This document shows positions 14,801 to 27,800 of a DNA stretch of 64,000 nucleotides, piece by piece (position 1 is the first letter of the stretch; every line of letters begins with the position of its first letter). The stretch is from positions 1-64,000 of the forward strand of contig JABVXV010000177.1 in the NCBI GenBank assembly GCA_013365325.1. Direction: 5' to 3'. The notes beneath the pieces are model-generated. The model did no database searches. It was not told where the DNA came from and saw only the letters and a program-made list of their open reading frames with translations. Both the position numbers and the translations under genes were made by a program. The DNA comes from Dipetalonema caudispina. Taxonomy: Eukaryota > Nematoda > Chromadorea > Rhabditida > Onchocercidae.

Positions 14801-15393
14801 CGTAAACAATTCGGAACTGAGCAATTACTGAAATATTTTCCAAATATACAAATATATATGAAATAAGAGACGAAAAAAAGGTAAAAGGAAATGAGAGATT
14901 GAATTTTGGTATAGTATAATTTCTTGATTATTTAATTTCCAGACCTAAATGAAGATTTAAGAGTTCGAGTAAAGAAATGTTAACTATGAAATTTTGCTTA
15001 CGGTATTGATTGCAGGCCAAGCAAAGAACGTATAACGCTAGAAGATTTGAAACGATTCCTGGAAGTTCAAGAACATCTCATCAGGCAACCCTATGTTCCA
15101 TACAATGTCCACATATTCCGGTGGATCGAAGATGCTGTATGTTCCATATAGTAATTATTCTTACAATTTTTTAACCCAAAATCCCATTGATATTTAAAAG
15201 AATAATCAATAACTGAGATCATTCAGGATTGTTCCGGATATCTGAAGTAAATCTAGCTTACATATCTTTTAACATTATTTATCAGTGAATTCCCTAATTT
15301 ATCTCTCACTTACAGTATGCACAATATTTTGACGAAGGATCAATGAACGAAAAGGAAAAGAATTCAACAGCTGATCCAATACTGTTTTTTTAA
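851..15393 (+). CDS. Two-pore-domain (TWK/K2P) potassium channel
   Basis: Leak-type K+ channel of the plasma membrane. Hand-spliced exons: 851-974, 2237-2261, 5893-6071, 6648-6693, 6804-6831, 11904-12011, 12749-12917, 13017-13245, 13389-13544, 13861-13951, 14278-14474, 15016-15136, 15316-15393; about 516 aa. Residues 1-134 are a polar Ser-rich N-terminus. M1 (about 140-162) begins with PHVGL, typical of TWK channels. Pore 1 has TSTGYD at 224-229, where GYG is usual. M2 contains GLVGIPLMF. M3 is near 325-345. Pore 2 is TTIGLG at 369-374. M4 lies about 386-405, followed by a cytosolic tail. The intron splitting the first Gly codon of pore 1 is a conserved K2P position. Exons from M1 onward are secure. 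The short exons at 2237, 6648 and 6804 rest on phase and splice sites only, and the last has a weak donor (GTAGTA). AATAAA overlaps the stop codon. Confidence 0.88.
5784..5866. repeat. GAT/ATC trinucleotide microsatellite in a channel intron
   Basis: Long (GAT)n run with a few interruptions (TAA, GAC), ending about 26 bases before the proposed acceptor of the channel exon at 5893. Its reverse strand gives apparent poly-Ser, poly-His and poly-Ile frames, which are artefacts of the repeat. Confidence 0.95.
6832..11903 (+). other. Long channel intron with no other gene seen
   Basis: About 5 kb between the N-terminal exons and the M1 exon. It holds a 23-base T run at 8263-8285 and a near-palindrome with two TGCATG hexamers at 9643-9660. 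Open frames on the minus strand (6800-7018, 7845-8307, 9169-9462, 11449-11694) have no recognisable domain. An additional alternative first exon cannot be excluded. Confidence 0.5.
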
Positions 15394-17245
15394 TAAAATC
15401 TACGTTAGCTATTTGCTCAACGTTATCGTCTTTCCAAAATCTTTCCATTGTCGGCATTGTCAGTAGTACTATCGCTATCATGAATATTATTATCAGTATT
15501 GTTTTTATCAAGATCCTTGTCACCATTAACATATTCATGTTCTTCTGCATAACTATAACGACAACATCCCTCCCCATCACTTGCCACGCTTTGAACTTTA
15601 CTTCCTGTGAAGTAAAGTTCAAAATTCATTATTGCCGTTACTCGTGCGTTCCATTGCGACACCTCACCTTATTCAAAAAACATACCTCAAAAATTCAAAT
15701 GTTTGTATGTATCTGCTGATAATACAGATGCTGTATTAATGATTTATAGTTTGAATTGGTCGACATGAGTAATATATTTCCACTAATATCAAATTTTATG
15801 AAATGCACGGATTTGAAAAATAATGCTTCCTTACATCCGACGACTGTCATTTAGGACCCACTTCCACCGTCAAAATTCCATGAAAACCCCACGCTTTTCT
15901 AAATTTTTTGTAAAGAACAAAAGCAGGATACAAGACAGTAATGTCATTTTGGAAAATGTCGTTATGCAATTTGTTTTTTAATTTAAATCATGAGTGGACT
16001 GATGCAGACCCACAGAAATTCGTGCGTTACTACACTTCTTTCTTCCGACATTTATCTTGATTTTAATTTATTCGGAGGAACCCTTTAATGACCCCACCAA
16101 ATTACAGTGGTTTTTTTCAAAGTTCAGAAAACAGTTTGTAGATGCAGCATTTCAAGAAAAGTTCATGAAATGGGACGCACAAGTGTATATAGTATGATTA
16201 ACTGATGTTTCATAATTATGTAATCATGTGTATGAACATTCTTTTCATTTTATTGGAATAAGCATGTTTTGAATCTTACCAAACTCAGCGTATAGCATTT
16301 GCTTACGTCACATCGACCTAAGAATAACTCGCTTCAACCATTACGGAAATACAAATTATTACGCTATAAGCTCAAATTACAAGTTAAAAAGAGTAACAAA
16401 TATATAGAAGCTGCACTGCTTAGTGTGTAACAAGGGCTCTATAATCACCGGCACCGTTACCAGCTACATCAGCAATAATCTTAAATTACATGATTTTGTG
16501 CTTCATAACACAGAGGCTTATACCATCACAACATCAGATGTATGTAAAACCATCACAAAAATAAAAATTGTGCGAAAATCTGCAAACAGTACCGAGTAGA
16601 ACATTTTTACATAACAGTTTTGCAAAGCTTTCAGTAAAAAATTTGCAAAAAATACAATGAAGAAATGAATTATATTGCAACCGTCTAGAATCCAGAATTC
16701 ATTAAAGAACTAAGCCAACGTGAACTGTGAGCAAAAAAAAGTCATTATAATATTAGGTAATACGCCTATATTAATATGAAACTGTTGTGTAAATAGTGAA
16801 AAGTGCTGGACTGGATAGGTAAAAAAATGCGATTCTTTTGGTTTCCGCCATTGCTAATAGTTCAAAAACTAAAATCTAATTCGTCATTCTAACCTGTTAC
16901 AAATAAAACATGCAAAGCAGAATTCAGCAATATATTATGCATGTTACAGTCAATAAACACGCAACAACAAAGAATTATGAAGCGATTCCAACATTCTTAA
17001 AGATAAATTCTTCACTATCTTAAACACTTGAACCTACCGCTGCTAAATTATAATATTGACGGATAGGCAAGTGAAATTTCATTCCAAAGAGTCCCATCAA
17101 ATCGGTTGAATAAAAATGCAAATAATACCTAAATATCATCTTGAAAGACAAAAATGAGATTAAAAAAGCCAGCATATCAAAAAACAAAACAAACAATACA
17201 TCTGCTATTTCACCGATCTTAACGGGAAAAATAAACCCCGATATA
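15394..17245. other. Convergent intergenic region between the channel and COP1
   Basis: No protein gene recognised. Frames at 15299-15719 on both strands lack family motifs and overlap the hairpin at 15590-15623. The remainder is AT-rich with scattered A and T runs. Confidence 0.5.
15590..15623. repeat. Perfect inverted repeat, 15-bp stem and 4-nt loop
   Basis: The left arm TTTGAACTTTACTTC (15590-15604) is followed by CTGT and then the exact reverse complement (15609-15623). It lies about 200 bases beyond the channel stop codon, in the 3'-3' region between converging genes. It could be a 3'-UTR hairpin, a small-RNA precursor or a transposon remnant. Confidence 0.85.
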
Positions 17246-20200
17246 CTAAATAAGTTCAAATACATGCGTCGTTCCTTGACTATTCGCTGCCACAACAATA
17301 TTCGAATTCTAAAACATTTTTCGGTAAGTTATTGCTTTCTGTATCGAAATCCGAGCGTCAGCTTCAAGATCAATCGAAGATGAATTTCGGTTCAAATATT
17401 AATATAATATAATTTCATGACAAATATATACCTTTTTCCAACTAACAGCAGATACAAAATCTGAAGAAGAATCAGTTGCCAGCAGTGCCGAACGAGTACT
17501 ATCTGCGCGACCAAAATCATAACACATTAACGGGTCGCACAAACCCTTATGATACAGATAGAGATGATTATTTTCCGATCCTGCAGTAGCTTTTTTAATA
17601 GCTTCAATGAAACCAAATGGAATTCGTAAGGTCTCATCAAATCCACGGTTCTCATTTCCAGCCTATCTAAAAAAATTACCATTTCCATTTCAATTTCATA
17701 TTTCCAACTTACCACATACAATGTGATTGCCATCGGTTGCCAAACCCACAAAATTCCTTTCATTTTGATGACCTTTCATTGTACGTATACATTTTCCGCT
17801 ACTCACGTCCCACAACCGGAGATTACTATCGGTAGACCTGTAGTACATACAAAAATTTGGAAGTTAAAATTTTTCTTTTATGGGATGAATTTTTAAATTA
17901 AAGTTCAGGAATGAATGAAACGCATAAATTGATAACATCTTCATGGATACAGTGCTTCGAATGCAGAGACTAATTCATATGATCAAAAGACCAAAAAGAA
18001 GCGAGACAAAAGCTAACGCTGAGACGACTTCATTTTCGGTACAATACTTGACGTACGATACTGCTTTTCGATGACCGCGAAAAACATTAACTGGTTCTAG
18101 TGGTCTTCGGATATCGTACAAATGAATGCAGTGATCTACGATGTATTGAAATTTTGTATAAAATTCTCGACGCTGTTAAATTTTATATAGATTACAAAGT
18201 CTATAGCAACTGGAACTAAACGCCATTACTGCGATAAAACCAATATAGAACAAACAAATGTGCTCAAACGTTATAAACTACGTTCACAACCTCATTATTT
18301 GGTGACTTTAAAAAATAAATCTGCAAATTTTAAGAAAAAACAGCCATTACCAGCAGAACCAAAAACAAGATAGTTTCGCTGCGTTGGACTAAAACAAACA
18401 CAACACACATTGACCTTAGCATCAATTGTTGCCACTGAACGATCCACACCAATTGACCAAAGTTTCACCTATTACATGTTCATAAAATCCGACTGATTAT
18501 TCTTTCAAAGAACATTGGAATTATGAAGATTAGCAAGATAATGACGAATTAGTTTTTCACTTTTACTCCTTGAGAAAACACTTTGCATTATATCAGATGG
18601 TAGTTACCTTAATAAAAAAGTATTCAGAGAACTTCAGTTCATAAGCATATAATGACCTTTAAAACTCACTCTGGCGTCATCAGATCCAGAAGCCATCAAA
18701 TGCGGATCAACACTGTTGAAGACCACAGTCCAACATCGCTTCTCGTGTTCATAAAAAGTAATATTTCAAGATAATTTTAGAAAGAATGATATTAAAACTT
18801 ATCTCTTACAAAATTTCGAACAGAATTGTGACCGAAATGGGTAAAATTACAATTACCTCACTAAGATACTTCTAAAAAAGGTAATATTCTATAATTTAGC
18901 TTCAGCAGTTAAACTTTTGCCAATTACAGGAAAAGACATGGAATATATTTCAACCGGAAACAGACCTGATAACGTCTAATTGATCTTGCAAGTGAGGTAT
19001 CCCAAAGTTGTACTGTTCCATCGTAATCACTACTTGCAAGAGTGCTTTTGCAATATGGATTCCATGACACATTACTGCAAACAGATTACAGTTCTTTAAA
19101 TTCCTTCAAATAAATTGATACTAAGAACTACTGGTGCAAAAATACAGAGGAACTAGAAAAATTTAATGACCTGATTTTGGATGTACATTGAAGTTGCGTA
19201 ATAGGATAGTGCAAAGTATCCGTGTTTTCGATAACTGATTGAAATTCATATACTTTTATACGTTTGGCAACTCCCGCTAGGATGAAAAATTCACCATCTT
19301 TATCGAACTCAATGCTGAAGAAATTTTTCTTTTTTTTGGTTCCTAGTATCAGTACTCTCATGAAGTTTTGAACTATTCATTTACAGTAACATAAACATAG
19401 TTTTTACTAATAATATACTCCGCTCAGAATATTTCCAAAGGAAAAGTATTAATGCTTCAGCAATTTTGCAGGAAATATTCATATCATCTTATCTTTCCAC
19501 TTTCTACAGTGAACTTCATTTAAATTAAAAGGAATATTATCTTCTTCGCAGCATTATTTTACCAGTCCGGTTTAAAAGATATTGAGTTGTGGAGGATCAA
19601 CAACTTCTGTTAGGCTAGATAAAAAGTGTGGAGAATCAATAACTTTTGTTAGGCTAGATAAAAATAAATTAGGACAGACTGCTAACAATTCAATGCATGA
19701 ATACTACAAGGAATACTCACAAATGATAAATGCATTACCTCGAAACAATAGATAACGCAGCTGTTGCATCTGCTACATTATAATTTAAAGATGCCAAACG
19801 TCGAAAACTACCATATTGCGACATACCATGTAATACTTGCGAAAAATCATCAAGAGTGTCGCAACAAGGACTCAATGAGTCATCCGCAATACTCCTAGAT
19901 TCTACAAAAAAAGAAGGAAGTATATAAATATGAGAAACCTATTTTTTCGGAAGTTAAGTAAGATCGATGAGAACAATGGATCGGAATTACTAAGTCTAGG
20001 AATGAAAAGTAAATAGAAAAGGTTGGAAGAATGATATTATAAAGGTGATTTGTTATACATGGAAGTTGCATTGCATTCACGCAAATTTACTTCTGTTAGT
20101 AAACGATACATATGGAAATGCTTTTTTTAGTACTAAGGATAAAAAGATAAAATCTTTTCATTCAATCCCAGTTCCCAGGAAATTTCCAGACTTCAATGTA

Positions 20201-23041
20201 TCTTAAAAGATACACTCTTTGCTATAACACAGGCACTAATATTGATGATGAAGTAGTTCGAAGTCTAGACTGGCAGAGAGATTTGATTTTCTTAATAAGC
20301 ACGGCCGTCATTATCGCTTTGCTTTGAGCCGTATAAAAGAAAAGATAAAGCTTACCTGTGTTATTTAAACGTCTACTGAAGTAAGCTTGCTCTAGACCGG
20401 CCATATGTTGTTGAAGACGACTACGATATTTTCCTATTTCATCAGCGTCATCATCATCATCATCATCAAACCTTACTTTTTTCAAAGCCGATGCAGACTG
20501 TATTACTTGTGAACCACTGGCATCTGGCACCATTCGTTGTGAATGTGTGCCAACGTTGCTGCCCGGTTCGTCTTTCATCAGCGCCTGGATAATGAACAAT
20601 GATGAGTAAATGAAATATATAAATACATATATATAGAGAGAAGAAGACAAATACTGAATTGCTGAATATTCATTCTATTCTAATTCAAAAACATGAATTC
20701 AAGTATGCGTTCTAAACTAAGACGACTAAGTTCCGGATATAAAATTGCACTACACATCGGATGCCTTTTTAGCAACTTCGTCAGTTCGGAAAGAATAATG
20801 AAACAAAAACTAACAACAACAAAAAGTGCAAAAACAGGGGTAGCAGAAAGTGGCTACTAACTAACGACGGTGGAAAATAAAAAGCAAAGAAATTACATGA
20901 TCGCCAGAAAAAACAGCAGAAAGCCTATCTAATATAATAGTCCTTTAGTTATATTTAAAACCATTCATCCATAACTAGGGTCTCACCCTTAATATTTGGA
21001 AATCTTTTTTCTTAAGGTCTGAATAGAGACAACCGTCTGAAGATGAAAAAAGGATAGATAAACTGCCCGCACCTCATGGATGAATTTATAGCTGAAACAG
21101 AATTTATTTGGAAACTTTTTCCAATGTTTTCCTGGGTACAGTCTTGCTCAAACACGAAATAATGAATAACATAAAAATAGATTTATAGGAAAAATAAATA
21201 AAATTGTTTCTAACTACTTCTCTTCATAACCTGGCAAAAATGAATAGTCAGATAGAAATATTAAAACTGAAATCAAGCATATATATATATAATAGTAACA
21301 ATGAATCATACAAAACAAGAAGTACTGGTAAACGAAAAAATTTTGTAAAAAGTGAGTCATCTAGTCATTCTTGTAAATCCAAGAGTATAAAAGTGTGACT
21401 AAATCACTGATCAACTCTAGAGATCTAATTCTTTTAGTTCCTCACTGTAATATTAGAGTCAGTTACCATGGTAATTAAAACACTAAGTAACAAGTCTTTC
21501 AGTAGTGCGTCAATATACAGGGTAAATTCCATCACTAGGATCTTGGAAGTGGCTTAACTTGGGAGAAACGTGAAAAAATTGCTTAAAGAATGACCAAAAA
21601 TTTTGTTGCCTTAATATAAATTAGATACTGATAGATCATGTCACCTGGATAGAAGCTTTATCATTCCGTAAAATGGATAGCTCATTCTGAAGTTGTTTCA
21701 GCTTCTCTTCTCGCTGTGTAATCATTTCATCAATAAACTCGTTCAATAGCATGTTTTTTCTCCGAGTGACATTACTACTGATCTGTTCACGGCGTTTCTT
21801 AAGAAGATCCATAAAATGATCCAGAAAAGAAGCATCTGCATTCAAAGCCAAGTCAATCAGTTTTTCGCTAGTTAATTCCAACCCCTCATTTCTACCCTGC
21901 AAAACGCAAGAACATGAAGCATGATGAAGCTAGAAATGATAAAATAATAGCCTAAACAGCTTTATTAACGAATTAATCAAATAAATCATTCCCAGATAAT
22001 AAATAAAAACCGACACTGGCAGATGCAAGACTGCGCGCTGTCTTCATGTTACGTCGGATTGCATCCACAATGCTAGCGGCCGTAAAATTAGGAAAGACAA
22101 TAGGACCCGATCTTGGATCCAAACCTCGACTACACACAGGACATCGCAAAGAACGCTCCAAATGTGCACTGATACATATGCGGCTGCAACAATCACACCA
22201 TTTAAATCCTTTCAAAAAACGTTACGTAAACAGATACTGCTTGCAAACAATGTGATTTTATCGAAAATTTGCTAAAGAAAAATAATATCAATAAAAGAGC
22301 AGCGATTACGCTGGGTCGTTCAAGGGAAGCGTACCACTGCAGAATTCCGCGTACTTCTCACAAAACTTTCCCTTCCTGTATTTCAGTACAAATAATTATG
22401 CATTTTAGCATTTGAGAAATATTGTTGTATTAAAATCAATGAAATATACCAGAATGAATGACCACATAACGTTGAGTACGGCTCGCGGAAAAGTTGGAAG
22501 CAAATCGGACTGAAACAGTAAGTACAATATATAATAGCTTAAATATTTACATCCCTCAAAGGACAAATAATCCTTTCAAACGGCTTTAGTTTATTTCAAT
22601 TTATAAAATGGATATGCAGGTAATATTAGCTGCTAAACGAATTTAACTTTCACAGTAAGTGTGCCAAACGACGCAAAATAAAACTTTGTAATATAAGAAA
22701 ATTTTGAGACTTCCATTTCAACAGAAAAGCAATTCATATTGCTGAAAAATCTGATCAAGAAAAATCCGCTTCTCTTGAGATCTCTTCCTCCTCTTCTTCG
22801 GAAAATGAAAGGAAAATAAGAAAGTATGATAAACGCACCAATCATAGAGACTTTTCAGAGAAACAGATGACAAGTGCTCATAGCCTGAGGTAGAGAGCGT
22901 GGACGATTCAGATAACAATGTCGATGAAGTGCAATGTTCAAGTGGATCATTAGTACTTCGGCTTGGGTTCTCTATTGTTTCATCCTCAGAAATCGACTGA
23001 ACCACTGGACGTTTACGAATGAATCGACCCGCTGACATCAC
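17246..23041 (-). CDS. cop1: COP1 (RFWD2) RING-WD40 E3 ubiquitin ligase
   Basis: Substrate receptor and E3 of the DET1-COP1 system, which targets transcription factors for proteasomal decay in vertebrates and plants. Exons 5' to 3': 23041-22839, 22509-22450, 22183-22015, 21896-21645, 20584-20356, 19901-19739, 19314-19171, 19074-18966, 18750-18670, 18468-18351, 18135-18018, 17837-17713, 17580-17432, 17308-17246; 660 aa (human about 731). A C3HC4 RING spans 68-105: CPIC, then CGHSFC, then CRIC, then CPVC. A coiled coil spans about 145-228. An acidic stretch with seven consecutive Asp follows. Seven WD40 repeats fill about 350-660; diagnostic strings include [41 protein letters not shown] and [10 protein letters not shown], ending VFELI. 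The exon at 18750 has no AG acceptor (see findings). A second in-frame ATG follows the first. Confidence 0.95.
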
Positions 23042-24883
23042 GGCAACATGTTACTCAACGATACCCGGTATAACACACTCAAAACCACAATAAACTTAAT
23101 GACACAAAACAGTATTACGAATCATTGCAATTCCCGTAAATTAACGAGCGTGAAAACCACGGCAAACCACGTGCTACAAATTATGCGATCGCTCTAAGTA
23201 GTTCCAATGAAAAAAAAAAGGACCAGTATTATTAAAATTTCTTGCAGGGTCATGACACCACGCATCACAAGGTAATTTGCCAACGCATCTTATGAGGTAA
23301 CTTAATTATATAACTTTTGCAATCCTTTCCTTACGGGATCTGTAAAGGTAAAACGATCCTTTCGATATATACGAAAGCTCAAAGACTTCCTCCTCCCTCA
23401 TTACCATAATTCATTTCCATTTCATAAAGACTTTGTCATTTTATATATAGTTTCTTCTTCTACCCTAAATAACAAACTTTTAGGTACTACCGTCTCTATA
23501 ATATGTTTAAGTACAACTTTGTCTTAAATGGAATCTTAGAATTCTTGATACAGTAAGTTTAAAGACCGTCAATTAATTACTTGTGTGCCAATCTCTTTCC
23601 TGAGAATTCTCTCTTAATTCTATATTTTCGATATATTTCTATTATAATTCTGTAACATTAAAAGTTGATTTCCCAAATTTTTACCTTATTCAGTTTATTT
23701 GTTTGTTCCGGTTGAAAGCTAAGGAAGTTTTGTCTATGTTTTAAAAACCCCACTACCAGTACCACAAAAATTCAGACAATAGAGTAATTGCAAGTGTTCG
23801 GAAAAAACAAATAGCACAATTATTTAACTACGTTTATGAACTTCTGAAATGAAAATGGATGAATGAGTAGAAAGTAAAAAGTTCTGAAAATGAAATCTAA
23901 ATTAGAAATTAAAATTAGCAAACTTGCGACTCAAATAATCATTTATACTAAAAAGATTGTGGCACAATAAATTTACACCGGAATAGGACTGACTCTTGAA
24001 TCCTATAATGAATTTCGTACTGAGGAGTTTTAACAACTGCGCAACATTCCATGACCAAACCAGACACTACTTCCAGACTTTACATAATTTCTAACCTCAA
24101 ATATTAGTAATTGTATAGAAAAGTATCCTTCACAGTAGTATATCGAATGTCTCTAAAGAATAAACGAGATAAAAAAATTGCGCATGAATGCTATTTGTTC
24201 ATAATACATTACAACTACTGAACATGTTCCCACTTATGAGAAAAAAAAGAAAATAGACTACCTAAAATTGTTGCATATAAGACATATAAACTACTTATTA
24301 CAAAACGTGAAAGACGAAAGCTCAAAGCATATAAAAATTAAATGATATGATATATACATATACTGTAGTAAAGAACCATTGTTACAGAAAATATGCTATT
24401 AATCGCGTATTTGAGGAAGTCCCATGGTACTCATTTGATCATCAAACAAGAAATATATTTCCCGGAAAATTCCAAGAACCCAACAAGACATTGCGTAATG
24501 CGAGAATCTGACTGAATTAAAAATTTGAAGTAAATATACTAGGAACTTGGTGATAGGAATGAATCCACCAGAACAGAGAGAACTAGAGGGCTCACATAGT
24601 TTCATTCCGATAAAATGAGATCTCAGCGATCTTGTTCAGAGCTGTCCTTCCATAGGAGAACGCTTCTAACATGTTCTTTCATAAGCATATTCTCTAATGA
24701 ATCTTATTTCAACATAAAATAAACTTTTGTCCAAATATTCAAATTTGATAACAAAATTCTGTATGTCAAAAGTGAAACCTGCGACAGAATTTGAAGAATT
24801 ATAAAGGCTTGCTCAAAAGAGATGCTGCGTCAACCAAACAAATGAGAATATTAAAATTCATACAACAATGCCTAAACATGAAA
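23042..24883. other. Intergenic region between GAK 3' end and COP1 5' end
   Basis: About 1.8 kb upstream of COP1 and downstream of GAK, with both genes on the minus strand. It must hold the COP1 promoter. The frame at 24399-24605 is short and unrecognised. I see no RNA gene or mobile element. Confidence 0.5.
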
Positions 24884-27800
24884 CTAAATAGATGGTAATC
24901 CAGCATTCTCGTAAGCTGTCCATGCATCATTCAATTCCGTAAATATGGCACGAGCTAACGTTTCGTTCTCAGTGCCAACCTGTTTGTCCGGATGTATTAC
25001 TAAGCACGCTTTATAGTAATACTTTTTTACCTGCAAAGGAAATATAAGAAAAAGTTAAGCTAAAACTGAAAACTTTTTCTAATCATTCCAGTCAAACAGT
25101 TACTTTATTTAGCGCCTGTCCATAACTTCTTTAAACTGGGACAAAATTGTGATTCAAAGGCGCTTCATTAGGAATTCTTTGCTATTATATAATAAACATT
25201 AATCAGAACAAATTTATTTTTGTCTACATCTCACATAAATCCTTATCTTTCATTCATTTTTAGTAAACCAGTTTACTTGTTGCGCGGTTAGCAAATCTCC
25301 AATACTTGGTTGAACCCAATTTCCAGCGTTTGGCCACAAGATATTATTCATAGATCCTAGCAAAGCTCTGATATTTCTTTCCTTTCCGTTAGTCCATTCT
25401 TTTACCTGAAAGAAAAAAAAACTCCAGAATATGCAGAGGCACTCATTTCTTAGAGAATAAATTGAATGACACTTTTTTTAATTAAAAGCCTACCTTAACT
25501 TTAATAGGATCGAGTTCCTTAATTTCTTCTTGTCGCTTCATTTCATCTAAAGATTTTATGGCTTTTGCAGAACTTTGAAAGCCTTGAGAAGTGAGAAGAT
25601 CATCAAACGCGTTTTCAAAATTTTTTGACTTGCCACCTGAAAAATATTAATAGCTTGTTAAATATCAAAATTGACGAACGCGTTTTTATTGACCCAGTGC
25701 TTAATTTTAATGAAAATTTTTAATGAATGAATTTGGACATTTGTCTGAACCCTGGATTTATTCAAACTCTGTTCTAGATTTTTTTTGTAGCGCTTAAATT
25801 TTTTTCTTCAAGAACTGGTTTGAAGGTATACGTAAATGCGTAAACGAGAAACATGAAAAAATATGATTTACTAAAAAAAGTAACTGAATAAGAATTTGAA
25901 AGATAAATAAACTATGGATATTACCCCCAGTAGAACTGAGTGTGTCAAAATGTGCTCGAGCGTAACTCGGTTGTTGCTGATTATTTGACCCAGCTTTACT
26001 GGCCTCTGTTGAACTACCTAAAGAAATTTAAAACTTGCGAAATTTACTACTGAGTAATGTGAAATAAAATCGACAAACCTTTGGTCTATTTTTAATTCAT
26101 ATTCTTGAAACGTCTGAGCAAAAAAAAGTTCGGAAATTTAAAAAAAAAAAAATTCAATAACAAACTTTTTACAGGTGGAGTTGCATTATCCTTTGTATGT
26201 GCCAAAAATTCAGAAAATGGATCAGTTTTCATTTCTGACGTCGAAGCTATAACATCCACTGTAGGAAAAATTGGTGCACAAACGTTATGAAGCATTTTGT
26301 CTTCATAAAAATCATTATCTAAAATAAATGGTTTTTCCTTTTGAAATGTATTGAAAAACTGAAGCAAAAAATTTTCGTTTTCATACGCAATACAATTCAA
26401 GTACATCAAAACACTACAAAAATAAAGAGAAAATTTGAGGAAATACATAACTTTTGGATATAGAAATAATCACCGGTAATGAGAAATTTACGAATGGAAA
26501 TAGAAAAACTGAAATTTAGGAAAACGTGAGAACCTCCAAAGTGAACGTCAAGATTGGGTGATGCATTGTGTGGTGCAAATGAAGATATATCACGTGCATT
26601 CTGTGTGGAAACACTTGTTAATGATAAGGTACCGTCATTCCCACCATTCACTAATTCCGCATGACTAGATGAACACGAAACATGAAAATCTATAAAAACC
26701 GCCAATAGCTACAGGATTTAATATGTGCAACATTATCTAAATGAGGATGCAATCAATAGAAGATATTCCATCAACTACAAACATAAAAAATTTACTAAAC
26801 GATATTCTTTGAATACTTCCTGATAGAACACATCATGAAAAGGCCTATTAACTGCGTGTCAGAAGTAACCAAATATTAAACATTTTAGAAGACAAATACC
26901 AGTTCCTAATCCAAGCAGATCGGCATCTTTCCCAATGGTTGGCAAATCTGCTGTATTTTTCTCAAAAAATTCAGGTTGTTCTTCGCAATCGAATTTATAT
27001 TGATCACTGTCAATTTCCTTTTCAACAGCATTAATACGTATACCGCACATATGCTCATGTAGATCGGCATCTTCTGTTCGCTCTAGTAACTAAAACAAAC
27101 AAAATTTTCTTGTCGAAGCATCAAAAGTTTTCAAGCATCTGTTAGGTAGGAACTCGGTTAGAAATACTGAGATCAATAGCTCAGCGAAGTGAATAAAAAT
27201 CTTTAAATTATAACTATTAAATAATGAGTACAGTTTAATTCTACTAAAATTATATGTATATATGTCATATATCTCAACTGACAAAAAATTCCTAGTCATA
27301 AAAAGGTTAATACAAATAAGAACTCGAAAAAATAACGGATGGATTCCCATTTAACAGTTTTAGGAAGGCAAGTATGCTTCTTTTTCTGATTCTACAGCTT
27401 CTTTGGTTCAAGTATATGTATAGTTTTTCACAGTTAACAATTAATTTTCAAGTTTTGTTCCGAAATATTGGAAGTTTGAAATCTACTAGTAATCCCAATG
27501 TTACTGATATCTGTTCTCTATTTTCTAACTCCTATTACTCATGATCTAACCATCAGTAATGATTTTCTCCAGCTTAGAACGTTGAATGTCAACGGACATA
27601 AAAATCAAATCGACGGTGAAATGATGAGACTCCAACTAGTAGTTTTCTATAAAATCATAAGCAGTTTTTTTTCGGATTTATGTTTTTTTTTCCAAGGCGT
27701 GACAGATCACATCAGTAAAAGTAAACAGAAAACGGTATACTTGCAATTTGCAGCTTCCCAAAAGTAGAAAGCATGCTAATCTATACATTTTTAAGCTGGG

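Noticed and set aside
15299..15719. Overlapping frames on both strands
   Set aside because: Low-complexity Asn/Asp and Ile/Thr composition, no domain, and they cross the hairpin; also overlap the channel's last exon.
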